64,000 nt of DNA, from the NCBI GenBank assembly GCA_026075535.2, contig AP026543.1, forward strand, positions 3,844,001 through 3,908,000. The letters run 5' to 3'. Each line of letters opens with the position of its first letter. The first letter of the stretch is position 1. The notes below the pieces were generated by a model. The model was not told the origin of the DNA. It searched no databases and saw only the letters and a list, made by a program, of their open reading frames with translations. This document shows positions 1 through 11,165 of this stretch, one piece after another. Position numbers and translations under genes: made by a program. This stretch comes from Tricholoma matsutake (lineage: Eukaryota > Basidiomycota > Agaricomycetes > Agaricales > Tricholomataceae).

Positions 1-264
1 TTTTGTTCTTTTATATACTTATTTCTGTATCTTGTACTCAATTAATACTATATATCTACTAGTATAAACATGTGTGAAAGACCAGTTAAGACCAGTTTCA
101 ACCAGTTTTCTATCAGTTTTGTGACTTGCTCAAAGCTGACCAACCAACAACCGAACTGACTCCCACATGGGGTCAACCGCAACCGACGGTTCAGTCTCTT
201 GCAGTTAAGTTCAGTTAGGGGTCCAGTCTTTTTCTGGTGTTATGGACTGGCCCCTTGAACACTA
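1..264. mobile_element. 3' part of a hAT-like non-autonomous element (MITE)
   Basis: The window opens inside this element. It ends with GGCCCCTTGAACACTA at 264, and the reverse complement of that end begins TAGTGTTCAAGG, matching the TAGTGTTT-type ends of the elements at 6451-8002 and 43789-44514. The body has the same subterminal CAACCGCAACCGA and ACCAGTT motifs. Downstream sequence from 265 is gypsy-A (protease/RT junction), so the MITE sits in or truncates that element. No coding capacity is visible. The 5' end lies outside the window, so the target duplication cannot be checked; the right-flank candidate is CTCAGAAG. Confidence 0.7.
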
Positions 265-835
265 CTCAGAAGTGTTGTGCCGGACCCCTGCCTATACCTG
301 TGGAGGAAGGTGATCAGATCTTCTACACTGCAATTTGTCCATCGCACAAGGTGTGTGCTACATTGAACATATCCCAATGCCTCACTGAGGCCTTCCACAA
401 AAACAATGCTGCTAAATCCTCTACTAAATCCTTGCCCCTCATCTCCATGAGTTTGGGGACGTGTTCTCCAAGGAATCGTTCAACTCTCTCCCTGCGCGCA
501 AGCTGTGGGATCATGCAATTGAACTCACCCCTGGTGCAACCCCTTTATCCTGCAAGGTCTATCCTCTCTCTCCTGAAGAACAGTGACAGCTTGACCAGTT
601 CATTGACAAGCACCTGGCCTCTGGACATATTTGACCATTGAAGTTACCCATGGCCTCTCCCTTTTTCTTTGTCAAGAAGAAGGATGACTCACTTTGACCA
701 GTTCAAGACTACAGAAGGCTCAACAACATCACAGTCAAAAATTGCTACCCATTACCTCTCATCTCCAAACTTGTGAACCAGCTCTGTAGAGCCTGATACT
801 TCACCAAGCTCGATGTCTGTTGGGGTTACAATAAT

Positions 836-1273
836 GTGAGGATAAAGGAGGGAGATGAGTGGAAGGCAGCCTTTCGTACCAACCATGGTCTTTTTGAACT
901 GCTTGTCATGTTCTTTGGCCTTACTAATAGTCCTGCCACCTTTCAGACCATGATGAATGACATCTTCCATGACCTCATCCTTGAAGGCGTTGTTTGTATC
1001 TATCTTGATGACATCCTCATCTTCACTTGTATGGTTGAAGAGCATTGCATCATGCGCCTCATTCTAGAATGACTTCGATGGTACAAACTCTACCTTTGTC
1101 AGGACAAGTGCGAGTTTGAGAAGACCAAGATTGAGTACCTCAGCCTGATTATCTCGGAGGGTCAGGTGGAGATGGATCCTATCAAGGTGAATGGGGTCAC
1201 AGCTTGGGCCGCTTGGCCGATGCCCACAAAGAAGAAAGAGGTGCAGTCTTTCCTGGGCTTCATCAATTTCTAT
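836..1273 (+). pseudogene. Reverse transcriptase fragment of gypsy-A copy 1
   Basis: Translated fragments contain the RT core: '[20 protein letters not shown]', '[20 protein letters not shown]' and the active-site box YLDDIL, followed by 'QSFLGFINFY' from the thumb/RNase H connection. A stop replaces the normal residue after 'HCIMRLILE', and there is a small duplication (WAAWPMP). The insertion of the 1282-2301 element ends the reading frame. Same family as the intact pol at 34730-38632. Confidence 0.85.
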
Positions 1274-1281
1274 CAGTGTTT

Positions 1282-2301
1282 AAGGCATGACTCAGGTATG
1301 GGTAACACCATGTGTTTCTGCTTATGGGTACACATGGGTATGGGTATGGGTTTGGATTTCCATACCTGAGGCAAAACCGCACCCATACCCATGGTTTTAT
1401 GGGTTTAGTCAGTACCATACCTGAGGTCCGATCATCGGGTCATGTGCTGACTTTGTTGATCAATATCAGCAATTCTCACACTTTTCCCATCACCACTCTC
1501 TGCCTCCACACCTCTGGGCAACAACCAACACCTCTGGACGACAATAACGGCCCCCTCTCATCAACAACAGCTCCCTCTAGTCAACAATGGCTGCAGCATT
1601 ACCGCCACCACCTTAGATATATTTAGAATTATAATAAATTATTAATGTCGTAGGGTTCGTTTCACTCGGGAGCGCCGCCACATCACAACTACCACCCCCT
1701 CTCGCTCACAAACATGAGGTGGGGGTGTTTCTTGGTCTGTTTCTCTTGCAACAGCCACAACATCATGACTACCACCCCCCCATGCTTGCAAATGCGAGGT
1801 GGGGTTGTTCTCTGTTCGTTTCACTCAGGAGTGCTGCCATGTCACCACTACCACCCCCTCTCACTCGCAAATGTGAGTTGGGGGTGGTTCTTCATCTGTT
1901 TCTCTCACAACGGCTGCCAAGTCATGACTACCACCTCCTCTCGCTCACAAACACAAGGTGGGGGTGTTTCTTGGTCTGTTTCTCTCGCAACAGCCGCCAC
2001 ATCACCTCCACCACCCCCCCTCGCTTGCAAACATGAGGTGGGGGTAGTTTGATAACTCACAACGGCCGGTACATCACCGCTACCACCCCCCCTCGCTCAC
2101 AATTGTGAGTTGGGGGTGGTTCTTCATTGTATTTAGATATATTTAGAATTATAATAAATTATTAATGTCATACCCATGGGTTTCGACCAAAACCCCCCTG
2201 TACCCACAGTAAAACTGCACCCATAACTGTAACAGGTATGGTGTTCATGGGTACGGGTATGGGTACACGAAATTATACCTGGGGGTTACCCGAGTCACAC
2301 C
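1282..2301. mobile_element. Non-autonomous TIR element with internal minisatellite, inserted in gypsy-A RT
   Basis: The flanking gypsy sequence CTATCAGTGTTT occurs at both edges (1270-1281 and 2302-2313), a target duplication of about 12 bp; the intact gypsy copy has this site once. The ends are inverted: GGCATGACTCAGGTA on the left against GGTGTGACTCGGGTA on the reversed right end. Subterminal sequence is built of repeated ATGGGTATGGGTACA-like motifs on both sides. Two copies of an AT-rich segment (TTTAGAATTATAATAAATTA, near 1621 and 2143) bracket a tandem array. It has no transposase. The superfamily is unclear; a Mutator-like element would fit a long duplication, but this is a guess. Confidence 0.7.
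1655..2125. repeat. Minisatellite of ~80-bp units inside the TIR element
   Basis: About six imperfect tandem copies, each with the core 'CTACCACCCCCTCTCGCTC', then a 'GAGGTGGGGGTG' box, then 'GTCTGTTTCTCTCGCAACA'. The GTGGGGG/CCACCCCC boxes give local inverted symmetry in each unit. Open frames across the array are artefacts of the repeat. Confidence 0.8.
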
Positions 2302-2439
2302 CTATCAGTGTTTTATCAAGGATTCCTCACATCATGCATGACCACTGTTCAACTTGACAGGAAAGGAGGCATGGGGGTAGGATAATGCACAGCAGGAGGT
2401 GTTCAAAAAACTTAAGGAGATGGTCACTTCCACTCCTAC

Positions 2440-3600
2440 AAATGTCACAACTCATTGGTCAGTATTGTCATACTTGTGACCTTTGCTTACACATCAAGAT
2501 TCCTCGTTGCAAACCCATTGGTGAGCTACACCCTCTTCCTGTTCCAGAGAGTTGTTGGGATGTTGTCAGTGTTGACTTTGTGGTGAAGTTGCCAGAGTTG
2601 AATGGGTTTGATGTGGTGATGTGTACAGTTGATTCAGTGGGAAAACGCGCTCACTTCATTCCCACTCACACCACTGTCAGTGCCCTGGGTGCTGCCCGAC
2701 TCTATCTCCACCATGTGTGGAAATTGCATGGACTTCCTGGCACTTTCCTCTCTGACCATGGCCCTCAGTTCATGGCAGAGTTCACTCGCGAGCTGTACCG
2801 ACTTCTGGGGATCAAACTCCTTGCTTGGACCGCCTATCACCCACAAACTGATGGCCAGACTGAGCGAGTCAACCAGGAACTGGAGCAGTACATCTGCATC
2901 TTTGTCAATGAGCGCCAGGACAATTGGGACAATCTTCTCTCCTTGGCCGAGTTTGGATACAACAACCATGTCCATGCTTCCACTCAACAGACCCCTTTCC
3001 TCTTAGACACTGGACGACATCCACGCATGGGATTCGAACCTTGCCAAACTCCCTCACACATTGAGACGGTGAATGAGTTCACAGAATGCATCCAGGATAG
3101 CTTGGAGGAGGCAAAGGCAGCCTTGGCAAAGGCGAAGGATGACATGGCGTGCTTTTACAACCAACGCCATTCTCTGACCCCTCAGTACAAGGTTGGTGAT
3201 TGAGTTTATCTTGACTCCAGTGACATCTCCACTACTTGTCCATCCAAGAAACTCGCTCATCGCTTCCTGGGACCTTTCCCCATTGTCAAGTGTGTTGGAA
3301 TGCATGCCTATCATTTATGCCTCCTAGCCTCCATGTCCAGACTCCACCCAGTCTTCCATGTTATCAAACTCCTTCCAGCTCCCACAGATCCATTCCTGGG
3401 ATGCCATTCATGTCCACCACTGCTGCCTACAGTGATCGAGGGAGAACCCCAGTACGAAGTCAAGTTGATCTTGGACAGCTGGTTGCATTGAGGAGAACTC
3501 CAGTATTTGGTGCACTGGAAGGGTTATGGGTATGAGGAGAACTCATGGGTCAAAGAATCCAATGTGAATGCCTCTCAGTTAGTCAAGGAATTCCACCAAT
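2440..3600 (+). pseudogene. Integrase and chromodomain fragment of gypsy-A copy 1
   Basis: Holds the integrase zinc segment (CHTCDLCLHIK), core motifs 'VVSVDFVVKLP' and 'FLSDHGPQFMAEF', then 'HPQTDGQTERVNQELEQYI' with the catalytic glutamate context, and a C-terminal chromodomain 'VHWKGYGYEENSWVKES' at about 3507-3590. In-frame stops occur near 3203 and 3490. Most differences from the intact copy are CG to TG or CA. Confidence 0.88.
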
Positions 3601-3618
3601 GGCACACCACATTGCATT

Positions 3619-3942
3619 TAGGGAAATGCATGGGTTTTACCTGCGGGTTTCCCACACTTTTATTTCCTAATATATTCAATGAGTTTTGCATGAAAAATCA
3701 TGAAAACATGATTTTCTGGTAGGTATTCAATGGGTGCTTGTGATACAATGGACAAAATAATATATTTTAAACCATGTCACATGAGAGATGTCACTTAAAT
3801 ATTGTTTTATGTGTTGGATCACAGAAAGCCAACAAAACACTTTCAGAAAATCATTTTTTCATGATTTTTTTGCAAAACTCATTGTATAAATTAGGAAATA
3901 AAAGCATGGGAAACCCACAGGTAAAACCCATGCACTTCCCTA
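3619..3942. mobile_element. Foldback MITE with ~90-bp inverted arms
   Basis: The 324-bp element begins TAGGGAAATGCATGGGTTTT, and its reversed right end begins TAGGGAAGTGCATGGGTTTT. Similarity continues about 90 bp inward through a CATGATTTTCTG-like segment. Flanks are ATTGCATT and GTCGCATT, an 8-bp duplication with two transitions, so hAT-like integration is plausible. It interrupts the gypsy-A segment just downstream of the chromodomain. Confidence 0.75.
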
Positions 3943-4018
3943 GTCGCATTCAAGTCACTGACTTTGGTCATATGCAACTTTGAATGCATTGGGGTGATGC
4001 ATCTTAGAGAGGGGGTGA

Positions 4019-4437
4019 TGTAAGGGGACTCAGGGGGGTGCCCTGTGTGTTTCTCCTATTTTTTACATTTGTCCTATATTTTTCCTCACTTCATCTCCTT
4101 CTATTCTTCATTTTCTATGATTTTTCCTTATTTTATTACTAATTTCCCTTTCTATCACATTTGTGCATGTTGACAGTTTTATATTTAGAGGCGGAGCACC
4201 CCTTCCAACATCTACCCCTTAGTATGATGTCATTCAGCAGCCTTGATTTGCCTATCTCCGCCTTTTATTATTATTTGATTTTTGCAGTCTTCACATATAC
4301 TGGGCATTGGCAAAGGGGTCCTTAGAGTTTTCTCTTCAGATTTCCCTTTGCTAGGTGCGCCTCCAATCCCTGTAATATGTAGTATAATTTTAACTTCAGA
4401 TTTCCCTTTGCTAGAGGCTGAGTGAGGTTGCCCTTAG
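4019..4437 (+). repeat. 3' LTR of gypsy-A copy 1
   Basis: Starts TGTAAGGGGACTC and ends near GGTTGCCCTTA, matching the 426-bp LTRs at 34292-34717 and 39914-40339. It includes the AGAGTTTTCT segment at about 4326 that is predicted to be the start of R (see the primer site at 39902). It is preceded by the purine run GAGGGGGTGA. The very last bases are diverged. Confidence 0.88.
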
Positions 4438-4559
4438 AGGGACTGGTCAGTGGAAGAGCATGTTCCAATATTAAAGTGAGTGCAAATGAGCTTGTTGTCT
4501 GAGATTCGCATGAGGTTACCATTTCTGTAGATGATGACCCATCACCACTCCTTCTGACT

Positions 4560-5632
4560 AGGTGTGGATGCATCACAATGTGGAGCTCAGTGGCCATCTT
4601 TCCACCCACATCTGAGACACAACAGGGTGAACTGGGATTTTGGAAAGGAACGAAAGGACTGGGATGGAACATTGTAAGGTTGGTAACGGCGGTTGCATGT
4701 AGTGTTGTCTTGTGTGGGTGTGTTATTAGTGATAATTTTAGTGGAAAACATGATCTTCTTGTTAATAAGGGCGTTGCTCCAACAATAATCAGAAGGGTTG
4801 ATGATGAAAGGTCCATTGGTAAAGAGATGAGAGCAGACCTCTTTGTCGAAGAAAACATATGCCTGGAAGTGAGTTTGAAACTGTGGGTCATTAACCATGG
4901 CATCGTGGTGCATCATCCATCCTTCAAGGATTTTGCCTTGTGCTCTCTTTGACATTCAGTTGAGAAAGGTGTTGTAAGCCAAACACCAAGAAGTGGGGGA
5001 AAGATCTTCATCAGCAGGAAAGTCAGAGACATCCAGAACATGAGTATTTTTGTATTGCCCCATTCCCACTTTGACAAATTTGAGGCTTTTGCAATTGCGA
5101 ATACGTTCCAAGGCCTCCGTTGTGAAGAGAGGGAGTGGAGGAGCAATATCACATGCAGCAAGTAAGGTGATGTCATTAGGTATGGAAGTATCATACATTT
5201 CAAACTTGTTTTGAGAAGCTTCAGCATCATGGAAAAGAGTCCCTTCAATGTTGAATTTAGGTGTCACCTTAGTTTGCATGCTCCTAGCTTCCCCTTTTGG
5301 TTGTGGTGTTGTAGGTTCATTGGGAACAGGTGTAGTTTTGGAACATTGACCATGTTCTTGTGCATTGTTATCCTTATCAGGATGTTCCAGAAAGGGGGTG
5401 ATATCATCCAGTTCATCCTCGAAACATCACCACTAGGATCTTCATGCCTCTTCTGTTCTCTCTCTTCATTTTTCTTCTTTCATCATTCATCCAAAGTCTC
5501 AAGCATCTTGCAATATTTATCCACCATGTATTCTCCTTCAGTTTGTGTCTGTGTGGGGTTGTTCTCAAGGAAGGGGCTTGTTTGTCCAGTAACTCCTTCA
5601 TAACCAGAAATTGTTGTATGAGACATATTCAT
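4560..5632 (-). pseudogene. Decayed Gag-like, zinc-knuckle protein of a repeat family
   Basis: Reading leftward from a possible start at 5632, the fragments include 'MSHTTISGYEG', 'FTTEALERIRNCKSLKFVKV', 'KNTHVLDVSDFPADEDLSP' and 'SWCLAYNTFLN'. Last comes 'CLRCGWKDGH', a stop, then 'APHC', the remains of a CX2C...GHX4C zinc knuckle. I recognise this arrangement as one repeated many times in Agaricomycetes, but its element type is not certain. Frames are broken by at least three stops or shifts. A pogo-like element is inserted just upstream of the start. Confidence 0.55.
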
Positions 5633-6450
5633 GCTGCTTGAAAACTAACAACTACAGTGTTCAATGGGCCAATGAAACAAAAATAATCATTACTATTGCC
5701 CTTGTTCCCACAACACCCTATTTAAGATTTTGAGCACACAGAAAGATGCATTTAAGCTAAAAGGTAAGATCCGTTGACAAGTTTTCTTTTTATGAGTCCA
5801 TATTGCATAGACAGTATGCCAACAACTCCAAAATGTGGTTTGGCAAGTCATTGAAACAGTCACACAATACCCGAATTAGGCTCAATCAATCTCAATCCAA
5901 TTGGTATCTGTCACATGATCGGTATGTGACCTGTATGTCTGATTATTCTTATCATCCAAGCTTGGACTCTGACTGGTCATTGGAGCTGTCACAATTGGAT
6001 GAGGAGGAGCGTCAACAACAATGTGCCAAGAAACATTCTGCTTTCCATACCCCAAACATCAAACCGGAACTCTTATCATCTCCAAACTCAAAGGCTGGAC
6101 TCGGAAGTCCTTCCCCAACTCCAAGACCTAGTGTAGTCCAGGCCAGGGAAGCTACACGATTGTATGACTGCCATGTCCACCTGGCTAGCATGTAACTTAT
6201 ATCTTACCTTTTACTAGGAATTTTGCAGCTGGTGGAATACTTGACTCTCAGATTACTTTGCAGCAGTTTGTTGATGGGCTGTACAATGATCAGAATGGAG
6301 GTTCTGGTGTGTCCTGTACCATATATCCACTTGTCCCCATTACTCAATTGTTTGTAGGAGATATCAGTGATGTGGCACTTCTCTGACTCCAATGTTGAGA
6401 ACTTGAACACGAGCACAATGATGTGCGATCTGAATGCCATGAAGTTCTTC

Positions 6451-8002
6451 TAGTGTTTTAAGGTCTGGTTCGGTCCGGTTTTTTGACCCCAAAATGGGCA
6501 ACCGGCAACCACAACCAGTTGCAACCATCACCCAAATTGGAGCAACCGCAACCGAACCAGGTACAACCGGTCCCAGTCAGTTTGGTTGCCTCCAAAAGAC
6601 CAGTTAGAACTGGTTTTACCTGCTATTTTCGTCTCTTAACTAAAATTTGTATCATATTAAATAAAACTAATTAAAAGACACCCTGCAAGCAGGTGCTCGC
6701 GGCGGTGACAGGTCATTAATAGAATGAATAAAAATAAAAGTAAGAAAAACAAAAAAACCAACCCCATCATCTCACATTTCTGGCAAGAGTGGGGGTCATT
6801 GGTACCATGTCGTTGTCCCCCTGTCTGTTGTTATTGTCTCCCCACTGTTCATTTGTCCCCCTTCCCCACTTGTTCGACTTCCCTGCTGTTCATTGGCATT
6901 GGGTGTTGGCATTGGTGTTCCCTGGCAGTGGTGTTCCCTGGTGATGGTGTTTGGTGGTGTGGACGCTCACTGGCATTGGCATTGGTGTTTGGTGGCATTG
7001 GTGTTTGGTGGCATTGGTGTTTGGTGGCATTGGTGTTCGGTGGTGTTGGCATTTGGAGGTGTTGGTGTTCAGTGGCATTCAGTGGCATTCATTGGCATTC
7101 ATTGTCATTGGCGTCTGTCGGCGTTTGTCGTCATCGTCATCCTGTGTTCCATCATCATCAGCACCATCATCTCCTCCTACGAGCAGTGACTCGTAGGTGG
7201 GGTGGTGGTGCTGTACAATGTGGCGTTGGGTGGGGCAGCAGTGTGGCCACATTGTCGTTGGTGGTGCCCTTGTCATTGTTGCGTTGTTGTCCAGAAACGG
7301 GACCCATTGCCACCCTGCAAGCAGAGGCTCGCAGCAGCGGCACAGGGCCTGAGAGGGCATGGAGGCAGGAGGTGGGTAACACGACATAAGACTGTAAAAA
7401 AAGAGATCAAATTAGTTAGTATTAATAAAGAAAGATGATACAAAACATACCTGAGGGCCCAAACAACACTAGTCATCGTTTGGGCCCTCTACACTCTCAC
7501 TTCGCAGGTGGGACTTCTGAGGTAGGCAGTGGGTGGTGTGGGTGATGGTTGAAGTGGCGTCGTTGATGATTTGTGGCTGTGGGAATCATTAGGCAAAGTG
7601 GTGTCACTTTGTTTTTTGTGGCAGCACATGACCAAAAGGTCTGTGCACAGCCACAGGGTATATAAACCCTCACCAAATGTATAGTTTTCCTTTGGGCTTG
7701 TCCCGTTTTCATTATATATTGTGTAAATAGTAGATATTAGTAGTAAGCACATTAGTTTACTGTCTTGTTGTTACTGTAATATCTAGTACATAAGTAATAG
7801 TTTGTATACAGTCAGAAGACCGGTTGCAACTGATTGCAACCGGTTTTTGAATGGTTTTTAAATAATTTTGAATCAAGGCAACCGGCAACCCAACCGACCC
7901 CCAAAACTGAGCAACCGCAACCGACGGTTCGGTTGCATTCAGTTGGGTTGGGTTGGGTTGTGGTCATTTTTTCGGTCCATGCAACCGGACCTTTAAACAC
8001 TA
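6451..8002. mobile_element. hAT-like MITE, 1552 bp, perfect 8-bp target duplication
   Basis: AGTTCTTC is duplicated exactly at 6443-6450 and 8003-8010. The ends are TAGTGTTTTAAGGTC and, reversed, TAGTGTTTAAAGGTC. Subterminal zones of 150-200 bp on both sides are rich in GGTTGCAACCGG, CAACCGCAACCGA and GGTCCGGTT motifs, likely transposase-binding repeats. The centre holds a GGCATTGGTGTTTGGT minisatellite. There is no transposase, so it would depend on an autonomous hAT elsewhere. The TAGTG ends and 8-bp duplication are known hAT traits. Confidence 0.9.
6890..7110. repeat. Short tandem array GGCATTGGTGTTTGGT
   Basis: About ten imperfect copies of a 15-18-bp unit (GGCATTGGTGTTTGGTGG and variants, drifting to GGCATTCATT at the end) in the centre of the MITE. 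Overlapping open frames on both strands arise from the low-complexity sequence and are not genes. Confidence 0.8.
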
Positions 8003-8160
8003 AGTTCTTCAGCTACTTCATCAATCAAAGCTTGAAACAGACACCTTGTGTCACAATGCGGCATCAGCTATCAAGTGTATGCAGCTTGCCACCCAACATC
8101 TTCATCCAGAAGCAATGAGATCGGATAATGGGGAGGATATATAGGTTGTATGATGTCTAC

Positions 8161-10874
8161 TTAGTCAGTATCTTCATCAGAGTCATCATTGCTGGAACTA
8201 CTGCTCGAATTGGAACCACTTTTCTCTTGAACATCATCCACATCATCCTCAACTGAAACCTGTGGCTTTGGGACAGGTGAGAACAACAAACCCTTAAGAA
8301 CAGGTTTATTCCATTGGGTCCATCACTTCTCACCCTTGGCCAGATCCCGCTCTTTCTCCCAGGCTTTCACATCAACCTGCCATTGTGCTCTGATCTTCAT
8401 GTTCTCTGCCTTACATTTCTTTTCCAACAACTTCCACTCATTCATTGCTCCAGTGCACTCCTCCCAGCTGGCTTTCCTTTTCTTGACAGCCTCTGCTGTA
8501 GCTGTTGCATTGTTATGAAATTCAACAATGCATGCCACAAACTTTTGTGATGAGAGCAAACGAGGAAGACCATTGCCCACAAGATGACCTTTCTGTTGAA
8601 TACAGTGATGAAACACTTGCTACATAGTCCAACAGACTTATTACTATACTTGTTAGATTGTAGATATTATGACTGAAATTTGTTTACTTCATATCTCGCT
8701 TTGTACTATAGCTATTACTTAGATTTTTGGACCCAGATGTAGGGGGTAACGCAGACGCGATATAGTGGACACCTAGTTTCACACCTCGTGGTTTCCTGGC
8801 ATGACAGGAACAAACAAAAGCAAAATCCTACTATGTCTGGGAAACTAGACACGAGATTGATTTGGATAAAGTGCAATACACATTACTATTATTGAACCTG
8901 TGTTATAAGTGTGTTGCAGACAGTTGACTTGAGTTGCTGACTAGTGTTATACACTAGTAGAATTTGTCATAAGCTTTAACACTTTCTGCTTTCTCTTCTT
9001 GCTCTCCTCTTGTGCAGCCAGTTGTCTGCGAACAAGATCACAATAGGCACCATTGAGGACAGCTGCAGATTGCATTGCTACGATCTGTTTCTTTTGTTGC
9101 GAAGTTTTGATGGTGGCCATGTTTAGTGTGGCTTGAAGTTTTTGTTCCATTTCTGTAACTGGCACAACATCAAGAAGTTCATAGTGCGCCTTTTCTGGAG
9201 ACACACGGTTGGGTGACGTGGGATGGAGCTGCAACGTGGATTGAACAGGAGAGGATGTGATGAGAAATGACATTGATGTATGTCAGAGGCTCTGGATTGC
9301 AGTCTGAATGGGTGTCGCAAATGGATTCTGGGATTGTGAGCATGTCGGTGTGCATGGTTCATCATCCTGTGTTCCGTCATCTGAGCCACTTCCTAATGAA
9401 GCTGCTCTTGCTTGGTGATGAGCCTGATGGAACAAGTTAGTCACAATACACACTGGTGTTCCTGGGGGAACAGGAAGGTGGCCTCTGCACGATGTTTCCA
9501 AACTGGGAGCCATCATTGCTGGGGCTACAACATCATGGTTGAAGAGCCAAACTCCTGTTTTCTCGAAAGCCATCTTCACGTTAGCACAGGTTAGTGCCCA
9601 TTTATGCACTGCTCCATAGATGGCCAAGAAGTTTGTCTTTGAGATTTTCTCCCGCTTTTCCCTTTCCCACCTATCCTTCTCCTGTGTCCAGTACAGCTTC
9701 AGTGTTGCAAAGATAACAACATCAAGGCCTTGGTAGACATGTGTGCCATGTGCAGCATAGCAGAGAATGTGAATCCAGACTGCCCGAGCAAATTCGAGGA
9801 AACCACGTGTGTAGTGGGAGTTGTGACCATCCAGGAGGAGTACCCATGCTTGTCCCTTCGCTTTCCATCTTGTTTGCTGATCAAAATCTTTGATCCACTC
9901 AATCCCAATCTCACCATCTGTCCAGCCCTTCTTCAAGTGACCTATTCTAAAGACCATTGAATTAGCTGTTATTCAAGGCATCAGTGAAAGACTTTGTACA
10001 ATGCCTCAGCTGGATTTTCCTGATCCCATTTCACCTGGAATCCTTGTCCTTTGAAGATAACAGAGGGTTTGAGGGATGAGCCATCTGCACAGATGGTAAC
10101 AATAACGGTGGTGTTTTCATGCCCACCATCGCCTTGCTGATGTTGTGTCGTCTTTCCGCTAGCCCTGATGACTTGCTGTTTTGTACCACCAAGTGACATA
10201 AAACCACATTCATCAGCGGCATAGGTATTCTCTTTCAAAATTGGTTCCCAGTCCTCCTCATCTTCCATGGTTTTGGACCCTCCATTATCGAGACTATCTG
10301 TGCCACCATGCATGACTGTACCAAGAATATCAAACCATTGGGTGTTTGTAATTGTATTGACAGCACGACCATGAGTGTTGTCCAGCAGATGGGCCCAATA
10401 CATTGTAAGCCAGTCTGTGTGCTTTTCAACAAAGTGAGAGGTCCAGCATTGACCAACCCCTTGTGCTAGAAATTTATCTCCCAACTGCGCATCACAGATC
10501 TCATTGACATGTTCTCGAAGCCTTGCATGGCTGAGTGGAAACCCACAGGATGCAACCTCAATAGCATAGTCAATGATGATGTCCACTTCCCCTGAAAGAA
10601 GCCAACCCCTGCTAGCATTTGAGATGCTCTTTGGTGTCCCTCCATTGGCAAGTCTTCTTACTGTGCTATAGTCAAGTTTCACCTCTTTTTTTGATTCCAC
10701 CCAACATTGATGCTGAATCTCTTCACAGACTTTTTGAAGACTCATTCTCTTCCTTCCATTCTCCTCCCTTTGCTGTTCATGTTTGTAGAGGGCAACTGCA
10801 CGAGCATATAGTCCATCCTGGGTTGTCCGTGCCACTTGTAGTTTTCTGGTGTTAGATGTAGGACGCCCAACCAT
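8161..10874 (-). pseudogene. pogo-family transposase (CENP-B-type HTH, DDD catalytic core)
   Basis: This is a cut-and-paste transposase of the pogo branch of Tc1/mariner. It starts at 10874 with 'MVGRPTSNTRKLQ', followed by an HTH region and a CENP-B-like domain. The catalytic core has 'YAADECGFM' (first Asp), 'LLLDGHNSHYT' (second Asp) and 'YQGLDVVIF' (third Asp). A 53-bp GT-AG intron at 9947-9999 restores 'NPAEALIGHLKKGW'. The C-terminal part is a coiled, charged region ('KAWEKERDLAKGEK') and an acidic tail ending near 8161. It is broken by an extra ~330-bp block at 8617-8946 and a stop after 'AKGEK'. All three acidic residues persist, so inactivation came from disruption rather than active-site loss. 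Confidence 0.85.
8617..8946. other. Unexplained AT-rich block inside the pogo transposase C-terminal region
   Basis: The coding similarity stops at 'KQKVLKLM' on one side and resumes at 'KGHLVGNGLPRLL' on the other. The ~330 bp between have no long frame. Edges read TGCTACATAGTCC on the left and GTTATACA on the right, so a solo LTR is conceivable, but I found no convincing 5-bp duplication. An unspliced long intron is another reading. Confidence 0.4.
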
Positions 10875-11004
10875 GATAGGGGCGAGACCTGGCCATCAAT
10901 TTTTTTTTTTTTTTTTTGGACAACTTCCCAATTCGGTAGATGGGATCCCAATTCAACGTGATCGAGTGAGTTTAGTGTGACACACCAAAACAAGGTTAAA
11001 AGGT

Positions 11005-11077
11005 AGCCTGGTACTCGATGCGTGGGTAAGATGGGCTTCCCCAAATTCTCATGATAATTCAAACTCCACGCTAATGC
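11005..11077 (+). repeat. Left terminal inverted repeat of the two-gene element
   Basis: Pairs with 23183-23253 in inverted orientation. Most of the roughly eight differences are transitions (T/C, A/G), as expected from CpG decay. It ends about 90 bp upstream of the helicase start, so it probably carries promoter sequence as well. Confidence 0.8.
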
Positions 11078-11165
11078 CGGATACTCGCCGAACAGCATGT
11101 GACTGAATGTGTTCATGTTTTCTCTGTTTATTCTGATTGCCATGCCGTTTCTGCGCATCCCATGT

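Larger units (their letters stand above)
265..4437 (+). mobile_element. Decayed Ty3/gypsy family A copy 1 (chromovirus), 5'-truncated
   Basis: Reading on + from 265, this matches the pol gene of the intact copy at 34292-40339, from the protease/RT linker to the 3' LTR. It has many frameshifts and stops. Reverse transcriptase is readable at about 836-1273 (YLDDIL present), then the element is interrupted by a TIR element. Most of the RNase H region is deleted around 2438, where the text jumps from 'GTCACTTCCACTCCTAC' straight to the integrase zinc region. Integrase and chromodomain follow at 2440-3600, then a foldback MITE and a 3' LTR at 4019-4437. Gag and the 5' LTR are absent from the window. 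Confidence 0.9.

Noticed and set aside
1714..2052. Overlapping open frames of 105-112 codons
   Set aside because: Produced by the minisatellite; each frame just repeats the unit.
1655..2125. Regular repeats resembling a CRISPR array
   Set aside because: The units are contiguous and ~80 bp with no unique spacers, and the genome is eukaryotic; it is a minisatellite.
6724..7389. A 221-codon open frame rich in Trp, Gly and Val
   Set aside because: It is read through the GGCATTGGTGTTTGGT array; frames are open on both strands for the same reason. No real protein signal.
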